The notes under the pieces were generated by a model that was not told where the DNA came from, ran no database searches, and saw nothing but the letters and a program-made list of their open reading frames with translations. The position numbers were made by a program, and so were the translations under genes. Shown in pieces: positions 24,942 to 32,595 of a stretch of 64,000 nt of DNA. Positions within the stretch are counted from its first letter, which is position 1. Each line of letters opens with the position of its first letter. Origin of the DNA: Nostoc sp. C052 (GTDB lineage: Bacteria > Cyanobacteriota > Cyanobacteriia > Cyanobacteriales > Nostocaceae); the NCBI RefSeq assembly GCF_013393905.1, contig NZ_CP040272.1, positions 5,018,001 through 5,082,000 on the forward strand. Reading direction: 5' to 3'.

Positions 24942-26400
24942 TATCATGCTATCTGCTGTATATTTAGATGGTCGAAAGAGTCTAAATTAATGAGGGAACC
25001 GATAAGGTTATCAGAGTTTGTCTCAGGAAACAAGTAATACCATTAATATTAAAAATGTTCGTTTTGTCAAAGGATTCATAATTTTCTAAAAAAATCAAAA
25101 AGCGATACTTTATTTGTTACTATTGTGACAGCATAATTAGCACATAGTTGCTTTTGAAGATAATAACCCTACTAACAGCATGAGTAAAGACTGACAATGA
25201 AATTTGATAAATCAATTTGAGATACCTACTGTTGACTCAATGAAGATTTACAAAGTTATTCTTCATCGAAAGCATTTGACCTTCTCTCTTAACTAAGTTC
25301 GCCAAACCTGTTTGGAGAGAACATCGGCTAGAACACTAGAAAATAAAACTTCAGAATCACAATCGTGCTGAAATGCTGCCTTACAGGCGGGTTAGAGTGG
25401 TTTGTGTAGAGCGTGAATAGTCACTTATCAAGTAGGCAAATAAGCGATCGCTCCAGAACAAACTCCCATCTGCACCCATTACTGTAAGCAAGAAGTTAGA
25501 GCTACTTGAACGGCTATAAATTTTGGCTTACCTCGATCAAGCTGATTGCTTTTCAGTGTCAATGTAGTAGCCATAAAAAAGGGAACAAAACTCAGTCTAA
25601 TGGGTGTAAATAGCCAATTATTTTGGTAAATTTTGACAGCATTATCTGTAATTTCACACAGATGAATTAATCCAGGTCAGTATGATGTTAATTGACTGTT
25701 ACCGATAATAATATTTTAGTTTTATTTCATGCTTTTACACTAAAGTTCCCGTAAATATACGATTAAATTTTGCGTATTTTTTATCTTTCCTCTAGCGATA
25801 TAATTTGCTTTCAATCCAACGACTGTTTTGCATTTTTCCTATTCATCTATCTATAGGTTATGTAAATAATTTTTAGTCAATCATGGCACTAAAAATTCAA
25901 CAGCAAATCTTCTTATCAGATTTAAGCTAAGAGATAAACTATTGCCAGAAAAAATTGAGTTACAACTATTTACTATTTGGTAAGTATACCTATAAAAATA
26001 ATTGTATATTTCAATCTCCTCCGGTGGTTTGTTCATTATAGCCATTATTTACGTACTTTAAATAATCTTCATTTAGACATTCAATCAGCTATTTTTCATG
26101 CTTTATAAAAAAATTACAAAGAAAAATATATACATCTGAGCTTTTGCTTAATGATATTGATATAGAAGAAAATGCTCAAACAAAAAACTTGCTAAAAAAG
26201 ATTCAGATATCTAAATGCATCAGTTAGGTTTGATTAAAGCAAACTTTGCAGATAGTCTTTAGTACTTTGTAGCTATTTATACTGAATATATTTCAATGAG
26301 ATGAATGAAAAATTATGAAAATACAGGTACTTCATGAACTTAAGGTAAAGCTATACCAATTCCACAAATGTTTCCGACAGATAATCCACCCATCTCTTAG
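24942..26400. other. gene-poor AT-rich stretch of about 1.5 kb
   Basis: I see no convincing gene on either strand. Stops are frequent in all frames, base composition is low in G and C, and only one HIP1 site (about 25445) occurs. Heptamers of the TTTTAGA/TTTTGGA kind appear at 26415-26440. It may hold unrecognised small RNAs or decayed genes. Confidence 0.5.
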
Positions 26401-26503
26401 TAATACCATTTTGAATTTTAGATTTTAGATTTTGGATTGGGAATCGCTTTCTGTGTCTGGTTTTTGTGAAACCATCTGTCGCAATCATTTTTTAAATTGG
26501 TAT

Positions 26504-26603
26504 ATAGCGTTTCCTATTCAGATGAGGTACAACATTATATCCCAAGGTGTATGGGATATCCCATACGGGTGTACCTTAGGCTTATCGGGAAACGTTATAA
26601 CTA
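26504..26603. repeat. MITE-like element with TATAGCGTTTCC ends and an 18-base palindrome
   Basis: The left end TATAGCGTTTCC and the right end GGGAAACGTTATA are inverted, with a second inverted pair GAGGTACA and TGTACCTTA inside. The centre holds the perfect palindrome GTATGGGATATCCCATAC at 26549-26566. About 100 bp in all, no coding content. Confidence 0.65.
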
Positions 26604-26738
26604 CGGTTTACACACATCTTTGTACAAAACCGCAACTATTGAAGATCCTCCAAAATCCCCCGCTCAATTGGAGGATTTTGAGAATTTTTTGCACCCCTTA
26701 AATCAATGTGAGATTGAAAATTATGGAAATTTGTGCAA

Positions 26739-28373
26739 CTATTCAAATTTAAGTTGGGGCATCAATTGGAGAGTGCCAATACCTAAATCTTTGGGTGAGA
26801 GCGATCGCGCTTCAAACAAAGCCATCATATCTCGTAACTGAGGATTGCCACGGGAAGCTCCCGTTAGTCCTTTAGCAATGATTAAACCACAGTAGCCCTT
26901 AGTATTTTTACACCGCTGATTCCATTTTTTTCGGGCTTCGACATGAGTCGGATCTTCGTCTAAAAATTCACCAAATAGGAACAATTCACCATTTTGAGTT
27001 TGCAATAAACCCAGGTCGTAGCGATCGCCATCGAAGGGGTTAGCACCTGGATTAAAGCAAATTGCTCTCAGTCCGCCTGTTGCTTCAATTCTTTCAATTA
27101 CAGTTTTCGCCTTGGGTCGGGAAGTTTGAATTAAAATTACTGGCAAACCATCACCCACTTGTTTGATTTCACCAGCCTGATGGTAGCTGACTCCCTTTCG
27201 CAGATACTCCAACATTTCCCAGGACACCACACCTAAGCTGAGAAAGGAATCTTCTGGTATCAAGTCATCTTGCAATGATTGAAAGTCAGGGTTGTCAATC
27301 TCTTGATCGTCAATATCAAAACCTGCCATTTCCTCTAATTCTGCGGCTAACTGCGGCATGGTAGAGACTGTCACAGGCACAGATTTAGTTGATGATTCTT
27401 CCGACTGCGGTAGAGAAATACGATAGCGACGACCCACAGTCGGGAAGATATCTTCATGAAGCTGGCGACGGTGATCGCGAATAAAGCGGCTCAGGCTTTC
27501 GATCGCAACCAAGATTACCAATGCTTCTTCGTCGTACAAAACAGACCGTAGTCCTTCTAAGGGGTGGATATTACCGAAGGTGGGGTCAATTTCTGATAAT
27601 GGCAGATCCGCCAAATCATCTTCTTCATCCTCATCTTCATCGGTTTCATCAGCACTCTCAAAAGTGAGAAACAAGCAATCTTGCTTGAGGAAGGCTTCTT
27701 CTAAATGCTCTGTGGATTCTTGATCTGTTAAAACTGCGGCGCGAAATTGTTTTAAAGACTCTTCTGAACGATAAAACAAAATCCCATATTCCATTCCCAG
27801 CATTCCCATGACTGAGGCATAGAGTGTACCAACATCCCACTTATTAATCTCAATTGACAAAATTTGCTGTTCTTCTAAAAATTCCCAAGGTGCTGCTTGC
27901 CAAATTGCAAATGCTTTTTCTCGTAAGATTTGTGCATACTGTGGGGGTAAGTCGGGGGTTTGACTATCGAGAATGTCAGCAAATCCACGAAATAGTTCGT
28001 CAATTAAAGGCAGTTCTGGTGCGTAGTCAATGGCAATATCCAAATCTTGTAACACTCCCCGCAGGTAAAATTGGATCTCGCGGTCTTTGACTACAATTCT
28101 TTGGGGTCTGGCAGGTCTTGCCGGACTCTGGGGATGCTCCATAGCTTGCATTAAGGTGCGAACTATTGCTTCTGGGCCAATATCTGAGGCTACTATGTCC
28201 ATGCCTCGAACAACACCTTGGGAGTAATCTACCCAAAGAATGCATTCTCCCTTTGCCTCTGAGTCTGAGAACTGGTTTGGTGATGACAACGGACGGCGAT
28301 CGCCCTCCCATACAGAAGGAATTTGAGTTAATTTCTTCAACCGACGACTGGTAGAGCGATTAAAACTTGTCAT
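26739..28373 (-). CDS. conserved cyanobacterial protein, DUF6930-like
   Basis: A 544-residue soluble protein of unknown function. It starts MTSFNRSTSRRLKKLTQIPS and contains WVDYSQGVVRGMDIVASD, an acidic linker around residues 245-260 (DETDEDEDEEDDLADLPL), and a C-terminal domain rich in recognisable blocks such as VILIQTSRPKAKTVIERIEA, GANPFDGDRYDLGLL and CGLIIAKGLTGASRGNPQLR. I recall proteins of this layout in cyanobacteria listed under domains of unknown function (DUF6930 and a partner); I cannot verify it here. ATG 28373 is chosen over one six codons upstream. No membrane segment. It ends in a repeat-rich, gene-poor spacer. Confidence 0.7.
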   Translation of the reverse strand: MTSFNRSTSRRLKKLTQIPSVWEGDRRPLSSPNQFSDSEAKGECILWVDYSQGVVRGMDIVASDIGPEAIVRTLMQAMEHPQSPARPARPQRIVVKDREIQFYLRGVLQDLDIAIDYAPELPLIDELFRGFADILDSQTPDLPPQYAQILREKAFAIWQAAPWEFLEEQQILSIEINKWDVGTLYASVMGMLGMEYGILFYRSEESLKQFRAAVLTDQESTEHLEEAFLKQDCLFLTFESADETDEDEDEEDDLADLPLSEIDPTFGNIHPLEGLRSVLYDEEALVILVAIESLSRFIRDHRRQLHEDIFPTVGRRYRISLPQSEESSTKSVPVTVSTMPQLAAELEEMAGFDIDDQEIDNPDFQSLQDDLIPEDSFLSLGVVSWEMLEYLRKGVSYHQAGEIKQVGDGLPVILIQTSRPKAKTVIERIEATGGLRAICFNPGANPFDGDRYDLGLLQTQNGELFLFGEFLDEDPTHVEARKKWNQRCKNTKGYCGLIIAKGLTGASRGNPQLRDMMALFEARSLSPKDLGIGTLQLMPQLKFE

Positions 28374-28410
28374 AGAGATCAAAAGAAGCAATTTGGAAGT
28401 AAACTTTGGG

Positions 28411-28752
28411 AGATAGTTGGTCTCGGATTAAATTTTTATGGCTGCACCTGAAGGGTTGTTGCTTCTCAGGGCAGGGCTTAGGAAGAAGGGGGAGGGGGCA
28501 GGGGGCAGAAGGTAATCCCGATGAAATGAGTTTTTTAAGCCTTGTATGAAAATGTTCTAGAGACTGGGATTTTACTCAGCACGGGTTAAATGACTTGATA
28601 CAATTCTTCTTTTTAAACTGGATTTTATACCGAGAACTAAAGTTTTCATTCATAATTCTTTCTTCCTGCCTCCTGCCTTCTCGTATAAATATACTGAGTC
28701 TCTCAATTCTAGAATAAAAATCTTTGGCTGCTTTTAACAGAGTGTTTACAAT
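28411..28752. other. spacer upstream of the Fe-S carrier gene
   Basis: About 340 bases between divergent genes. It has a G-rich low-complexity run at 28480-28515 (GGGGGAGGGGGCAGGGGGCAG) only in fragments and a T-rich part. No gene is seen; it presumably holds the promoters of both neighbours. Confidence 0.4.
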
Positions 28753-28872
28753 TTGGTATCTAGCGCCTTAGAAGTCGCTAGAATGAATACAAAAACACTC
28801 AAGAGCCACCCAGAGGCATTAACAAGCCGATATCGGGTAACGCTTAGACTAATTAAGGAGTTTAAAAAGCAG

Positions 28873-29229
28873 ATGACACAAGCAATTCAGGCTCAACAAC
28901 GCGGAATTCTGTTGAGCGAAGCCGCATTGCACCAGGTAAAATCCCTCCGGGACAAGCAAGGCACAGACTTCTGCTTACGGGTAGGAGTGCGTCAGGGTGG
29001 CTGTTCTGGGATGTCTTACATGATGGACTTTGAAGACACTAGCAAGATCACCCCCCAGGATGAAGTTTTTGACTATGATGGCTTCAAAATTGTCAGCGAT
29101 CGCAAGAGTCTTTTATATCTCTACGGCTTAATGCTCGATTATAGCGATGCCATGATTGGCGGTGGTTTCCAATTCACTAACCCCAATGCTAACCAAACTT
29201 GTGGTTGCGGCAAGTCATTTGGGGTGTAA
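28873..29229 (+). CDS. A-type iron-sulfur carrier (HesB/IscA/SufA family)
   Basis: Scaffold or carrier that passes Fe-S clusters or iron to target proteins. From ATG 28873 the product is 118 residues: ILLSEAALHQVKSLRDKQG, then LRVGVRQGGCSGMSYMMDFE with the first ligand Cys, and the C-terminal CGCGKSFGV with the other two. GGGFQFTNPNA is the conserved loop before them. AAGGAG lies about 13 bases upstream. The longer frame from 28753 would add 40 basic residues and is less likely. Typical length supports the short form. A TPR gene follows on the same strand. Confidence 0.93.
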   Translation: MTQAIQAQQRGILLSEAALHQVKSLRDKQGTDFCLRVGVRQGGCSGMSYMMDFEDTSKITPQDEVFDYDGFKIVSDRKSLLYLYGLMLDYSDAMIGGGFQFTNPNANQTCGCGKSFGV

Positions 29230-29237
29230 TATTGTCA

Positions 29238-29312
29238 TTTGTCATTTGTCCCTTGTCATTGGACTAAAGACAAATGATAAATGACCAACGACTAATGACT
29301 CATGATTAATTT
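29238..29312. repeat. heptamer array, inverted pair (GTCATTT / AATGACT)
   Basis: GTCATTTGTCATTTGTC is followed after a short loop by ACAAATGATAAATGACC and related units, so the two arms can pair. Sits between the Fe-S carrier and the TPR gene. Confidence 0.7.
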
Positions 29313-29315
29313 ACT

Positions 29316-29738
29316 ATGACTCAAACAGTTGAATCCCTGTTTGATACAGGTTTAGAACGCTATAAAGCTGGAGAATCAGTAGAATCTTTAATCCCTGTGT
29401 TTAAAGAAGTGTGCGATCGCGCTCCTAAAACTAGTGCTGCTTGGGTTTGTTTAACGTGGTTGTATCTACTTGATAACAAACCCAATCTGGCTTACAAAGC
29501 TGGACAGAAAGCAGTCAAGTTAAATCCACAAGATCCCCAAGCCAGAATAAATCTCGCCCTAGCAATGCTAGAAACAGGTCAAAAAGGTTTACGAGAACAC
29601 ATTGACATAGCACAGCAGTTGATTTTTGTCAATGAAGAATGGAGTGATGAAATAAAAAATAGTATTGAAGACGGTTTAAGTAGAAAACCAGATTGGCAGA
29701 GTTTGAAAAAAGTCAAAAATTGGTTGTTTGAAGAATGA
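29316..29738 (+). CDS. tetratricopeptide-repeat protein
   Basis: A 140-residue protein made mainly of helix pairs. TPR-like units are visible as VFKEVCDRAPKTSAAWVCLT, then LYLLDNKPNLAYKAGQKAVK and LNPQDPQARINLALAMLETG. The C-terminus (LSRKPDWQSLKKVKNWLFEE) is helical and acidic-ended. TPRs mediate protein contacts; the partner is not known. The gene follows the A-type carrier gene with a repeat array between and precedes a small membrane protein gene, all on the plus strand, so a loose operon is possible. Confidence 0.8.
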   Translation: MTQTVESLFDTGLERYKAGESVESLIPVFKEVCDRAPKTSAAWVCLTWLYLLDNKPNLAYKAGQKAVKLNPQDPQARINLALAMLETGQKGLREHIDIAQQLIFVNEEWSDEIKNSIEDGLSRKPDWQSLKKVKNWLFEE

Positions 29739-29837
29739 TGATTGGGGATTGGGGACTAGGGGGAATTTATTGAAGTCAGTCTCTAAGTTGTTTCTTCCCA
29801 ATTCCCAGTCCCCAATCCCCCAATCCCCAATCCCCAC
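29739..29837. repeat. inverted GGGGATT / AATCCCC repeat arms
   Basis: ATTGGGGATTGGGGACTAGG on the left and AGTCCCCAATCCCCCAATCC on the right can pair around a loop of about 50 bases. This fills the leader of the small membrane protein gene. Confidence 0.7.
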
Positions 29838-29844
29838 TCGAATC

Positions 29845-30090
29845 ATGAAAGATAAATTGTTAAATTGGCTAAACATGGCTTTAGTCGCAGATGTTTTTTT
29901 GGTTTTGTTTGGCTTTGGCTGGTTAGCGATCGCTGCGATCGGTGATGCCGTAGGAGTAAACCTGGGCTTGGATTTGTGGCATCAACTGTGGCAACCCTTA
30001 TTTAACCCAGCGATCGGCATCCTCATGGGCGGTGCCATTCTTAGCGGTATTACCAGTTGGGTTTCCAAAAAATTTCTTTCTAGTCAATAG
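29845..30090 (+). CDS. small two-helix membrane protein
   Basis: An 81-residue protein from ATG 29845 (MKDKLLNWLNMALVADVFLV). One hydrophobic helix spans LVLFGFGWLAIAAIG and a second IGILMGGAILSGITSW, joined by an amphipathic stretch with LGLDLWHQLWQPLFNP. Small proteins of this size and layout occur in many cyanobacteria, with no function known to me. The frame is open upstream to 29728 only because of repeat sequence, so that extension is rejected. Inverted repeats lie on both sides of the gene. Confidence 0.7.
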   Translation: MKDKLLNWLNMALVADVFLVLFGFGWLAIAAIGDAVGVNLGLDLWHQLWQPLFNPAIGILMGGAILSGITSWVSKKFLSSQ

Positions 30091-30212
30091 ACTGGGGACT
30101 GGAAATTAGGGACTGGGTAATGAAAAAGAAGCAGATTAGCAGGGGTAAAATTTTTCTCCTCTGCGCCTCTCGTCTGTTTTGCCCAATCCCTAGTCCCCAG
30201 TCCCCAGTCCCT
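30091..30212. repeat. inverted GGGACTGG / CCAGTCCC repeat arms
   Basis: ACTGGGGACTGG and TAGGGACTGGG on the left are matched by CCCTAGTCCCCAGTCCCCAG on the right, flanking a loop of about 60 bases. It lies between two convergent genes and could stop transcription from both sides, though no T-run is obvious. Confidence 0.65.
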
Positions 30213-30213
30213 T

Positions 30214-31134
30214 TTAATTAAGAATTTGTGTTAATGCTGATTGCAAATTAGGATATTTGTACTCAAAGCCAGTTTCTACGGTGCGTTTTGGAATGACTTG
30301 CTGACCTTCTAAAACTACTATAGCCCCGTCTCCTAAAAGAGCTTCGATCGCAAAAGCAGGAACAGGCAACCAAGAAGGGCGATTCATAACTTGTCCCAAA
30401 GTTTGGCTTAAATCTGCCATCCGAACCGGGTTAGGGGCAGTGGCATTATATATACCTTCTATTTCCGATTTACTTAAAGCTTGCAAAATTAGGTTAACTA
30501 AGTCGTTTACGTGAATCCATGAGAACCACTGACGCCCGCTGCCAATAGGCCCACCCGCGAAGAGTTTGAAAGGCGGAATCATTTTACCTAAAGCACCACC
30601 ATTGCCCAAAACAATCCCAAAACGCAGAATTACTAGCCTTACACCACTATCTTTTACCTTTGTTGCCTCTGCTTCCCAGGCTTGGCAGACTTGGGCTAGA
30701 AAATCGTTACCAGACAGACTTGTTTCATCAAAGGTGGCTGTTTCACTGGTGCCGTAGTAACCAATAGCGGAAGCGTTAATTAAAACTGTAGGTTTGGGGT
30801 TAGCGTTAGCTATTGCCTCAACTATTTTTTGTGTGCCTAACTTTCGACTATTAAGGATTTCTTGTTTCCGTTCAGGTGTCCAACGTCCTTCACCAATGGG
30901 TTCTCCTGCCAAATTAACTACACCATCACAACTAGAGATGACACTTTGCCAAGAACCGGATGCATTTGGTGTATAGGCAACAATTTCTATATTGGGAAAA
31001 GCTTCAGATGGAAAAACCTTTTGAGCAAAGGCGGTGTTCCGAGTTAATACTACGATCTTATGACCTTTAGCGTGGAGTCGTTGTACCAAAAGATTACCAA
31101 CAAATCCTGTTGCTCCAGTAATTGCGACTTTCAT
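30214..31134 (-). CDS. TIGR01777-type NAD(P)-dependent epimerase/SDR protein
   Basis: Extended short-chain dehydrogenase of unknown substrate, 306 residues. The Rossmann motif MKVAITGATGFVGNLLVQRL opens the protein; GVVNLAGEPIGEGRWTPERK is the hallmark of this subfamily (called YfcH in E. coli and SDR39U1 in animals). NASAIGYYGTSETATFDE contains the Ser/Tyr region, and RFGIVLGNGGALGKMIPPFK and WFSWIHVNDLVNLI follow in family order. Length fits. Stand-alone gene ending against a repeat. Function in vivo is unknown. Confidence 0.92.
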   Translation of the reverse strand: MKVAITGATGFVGNLLVQRLHAKGHKIVVLTRNTAFAQKVFPSEAFPNIEIVAYTPNASGSWQSVISSCDGVVNLAGEPIGEGRWTPERKQEILNSRKLGTQKIVEAIANANPKPTVLINASAIGYYGTSETATFDETSLSGNDFLAQVCQAWEAEATKVKDSGVRLVILRFGIVLGNGGALGKMIPPFKLFAGGPIGSGRQWFSWIHVNDLVNLILQALSKSEIEGIYNATAPNPVRMADLSQTLGQVMNRPSWLPVPAFAIEALLGDGAIVVLEGQQVIPKRTVETGFEYKYPNLQSALTQILN

Positions 31135-31319
31135 TTTCTATCTCAGCCAAACCTTTATTGTAAAGTTTTTGATCCAGCTTTCAGCTTACGGCACTTTCCT
31201 TGTGCATAGAACAGATGTTGGTAATGCCTGATCTCAAAAACTTTGCTTTGTTAATGACTATGTGTTTAGATGCTTCGGTATTATAGGATGGACGGAGTGT
31301 TGCAAGGCGTGGGGCTATT

Positions 31320-31667
31320 ATGGCTCGCTATACCTGTTCATTTGTTGTTTCTGTTCCTAGTGACCATCTGTTGCCGTTACTTGTAGAACTTCTACAGGAC
31401 TGTCAGTTGGATATTCAATACCACACGGGCGATTACATTATCGCTCGTCAAGTTCCTGGCAATGTTCCTTTTCCTAAATTGGTAACAGTAGAAGTACTGA
31501 TTGACAAATCAAAATCTACTGAAACAGAAACCCGGATGAGTATTGTGATTAAAAACGAAGAACTACCACTTCAATTAGATAATTACTGCCGACAAATGTT
31601 TGAATTTATCAAGCAGGCTATTGAAAATAGCCGCCATTGGCATTTGATTGAAAGTCTTGCAGGATAG
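31320..31667 (+). CDS. conserved hypothetical 115-aa protein
   Basis: I do not recognise a characterised family. The protein starts MARYTCSFVVSVPSDHLLPL, appears to alternate strands and helices (VVSVPSDHLLPLLVELLQDC, YHTGDYIIARQVPG, VTVEVLIDKSKS, MSIVIKNEELPL) and ends in a long helix (CRQMFEFIKQAIENS). This order would suit a small alpha/beta domain such as an SRPBCC-like or ferredoxin-like fold. No signal or membrane segment. It is convergent with the FHA gene and stands alone. Confidence 0.65.
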   Translation: MARYTCSFVVSVPSDHLLPLLVELLQDCQLDIQYHTGDYIIARQVPGNVPFPKLVTVEVLIDKSKSTETETRMSIVIKNEELPLQLDNYCRQMFEFIKQAIENSRHWHLIESLAG

Positions 31668-31749
31668 CTTTGGTGATTGAATTGACACTCCCACTGCTTA
31701 AAGTTGTGGGAATGTCAGACTGTGATTGTTAGTGATTGGTAGTTATAAT

Positions 31750-32247
31750 TCACTCTCCTATATCCTCTAAATCCTCGGCCATACCGGGGTTTATTAGTGT
31801 AATGTCGTATTCACTCGAATCCGTTTGTCCTAAACGTTGGGTGTTTCTTAAAAGGTAATAAATGGCACGTACTTGAGGGCCAAAAACGATCTCGTCTTCA
31901 TTTCTGAGATCGTGGGCTGGTATCTTGCGTCCATTAATCATCAAACCGTTAGAACTAGGCTTACCTTTGACATCGCCATCTACAATCCGGTAATAGTAGC
32001 TATGACTATTATGCTCTCGTGGCAATCTCACTAATGTGGCATGGCGGCGGGAGACAAACTGCGACATCAAACGGATATTACATTCGCGATCTCTACCGAT
32101 AGAGTAGACGGGGTGCTCTAGAGAAAATTCTTTGCGACCTTGATCGTCTTCAATAATCAGTAGATGGTTTTCATTGGTTTCTGCTGCCATTGACAAATCG
32201 GTGGAACTATAATTAATCAAGATTTGTTTAGTATCGTATCCTGTCAT
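31750..32247 (-). CDS. FHA domain protein
   Basis: Phosphothreonine-binding adaptor of 165 residues. The FHA core has the phosphopeptide-binding residues: VYSIGRDRECNIRLMS (Gly-Arg), QFVSRRHATLVRLP (Ser and His), SSNGLMINGRKIPAHDL (Asn-Gly) and DEIVFGPQVRAIYYL. A short tail follows. An in-frame ATG at 32190 (MAAETNENHLL) gives 146 residues and is an equally good start; the longer form is listed because no ribosome-binding site decides it. FHA proteins read Ser/Thr kinase signals, but no kinase gene is adjacent. Confidence 0.9.
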   Translation of the reverse strand: MTGYDTKQILINYSSTDLSMAAETNENHLLIIEDDQGRKEFSLEHPVYSIGRDRECNIRLMSQFVSRRHATLVRLPREHNSHSYYYRIVDGDVKGKPSSNGLMINGRKIPAHDLRNEDEIVFGPQVRAIYYLLRNTQRLGQTDSSEYDITLINPGMAEDLEDIGE

Positions 32248-32415
32248 TTTCGCGCACCATAAATCTGTGGTGCTGATCTAAATAAGCTTTAAAATTGCAT
32301 GATACCTTGAAAGAGTAGAACATGTCCGTTCTACTCCAGTAGCTATGATAGCTTTGGTAAGTGTCTAAAAAAGGTTTGTGAGCCGATAAAACTTGAATAC
32401 CGACTCAGTTTAACT

Positions 32416-32543
32416 TTAGGGAACCCCAAGAAATAAATTATCCAATATTGTGGCGTGGGTAACATGAACGCCCAGTCAATAAGGCGCTCATGTTGCCCAT
32501 CCCACAAGAGTTAATTGGATATTTTTTATTTGGAAGTTCCTTA
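32416..32543. repeat. MITE-like element, TTAGGGACTTCC family (copy 1)
   Basis: About 128 bp with ends TTAGGGAACCCC and GGAAGTTCCTTA and inner blocks TTATCCAATATTGTGG and CCCACAAGAGTTAATTGGAT. Read in reverse it lines up with the element at 46382-46501 along its whole length, so the two are copies in opposite orientation. It lies upstream of the FHA gene, in a spacer (32248-32595) without genes. Confidence 0.8.
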
Positions 32544-32595
32544 TATGGGAATTACCAAGATTGGCGCTGAGGAATTTTACGTGTAAAGGAATATT

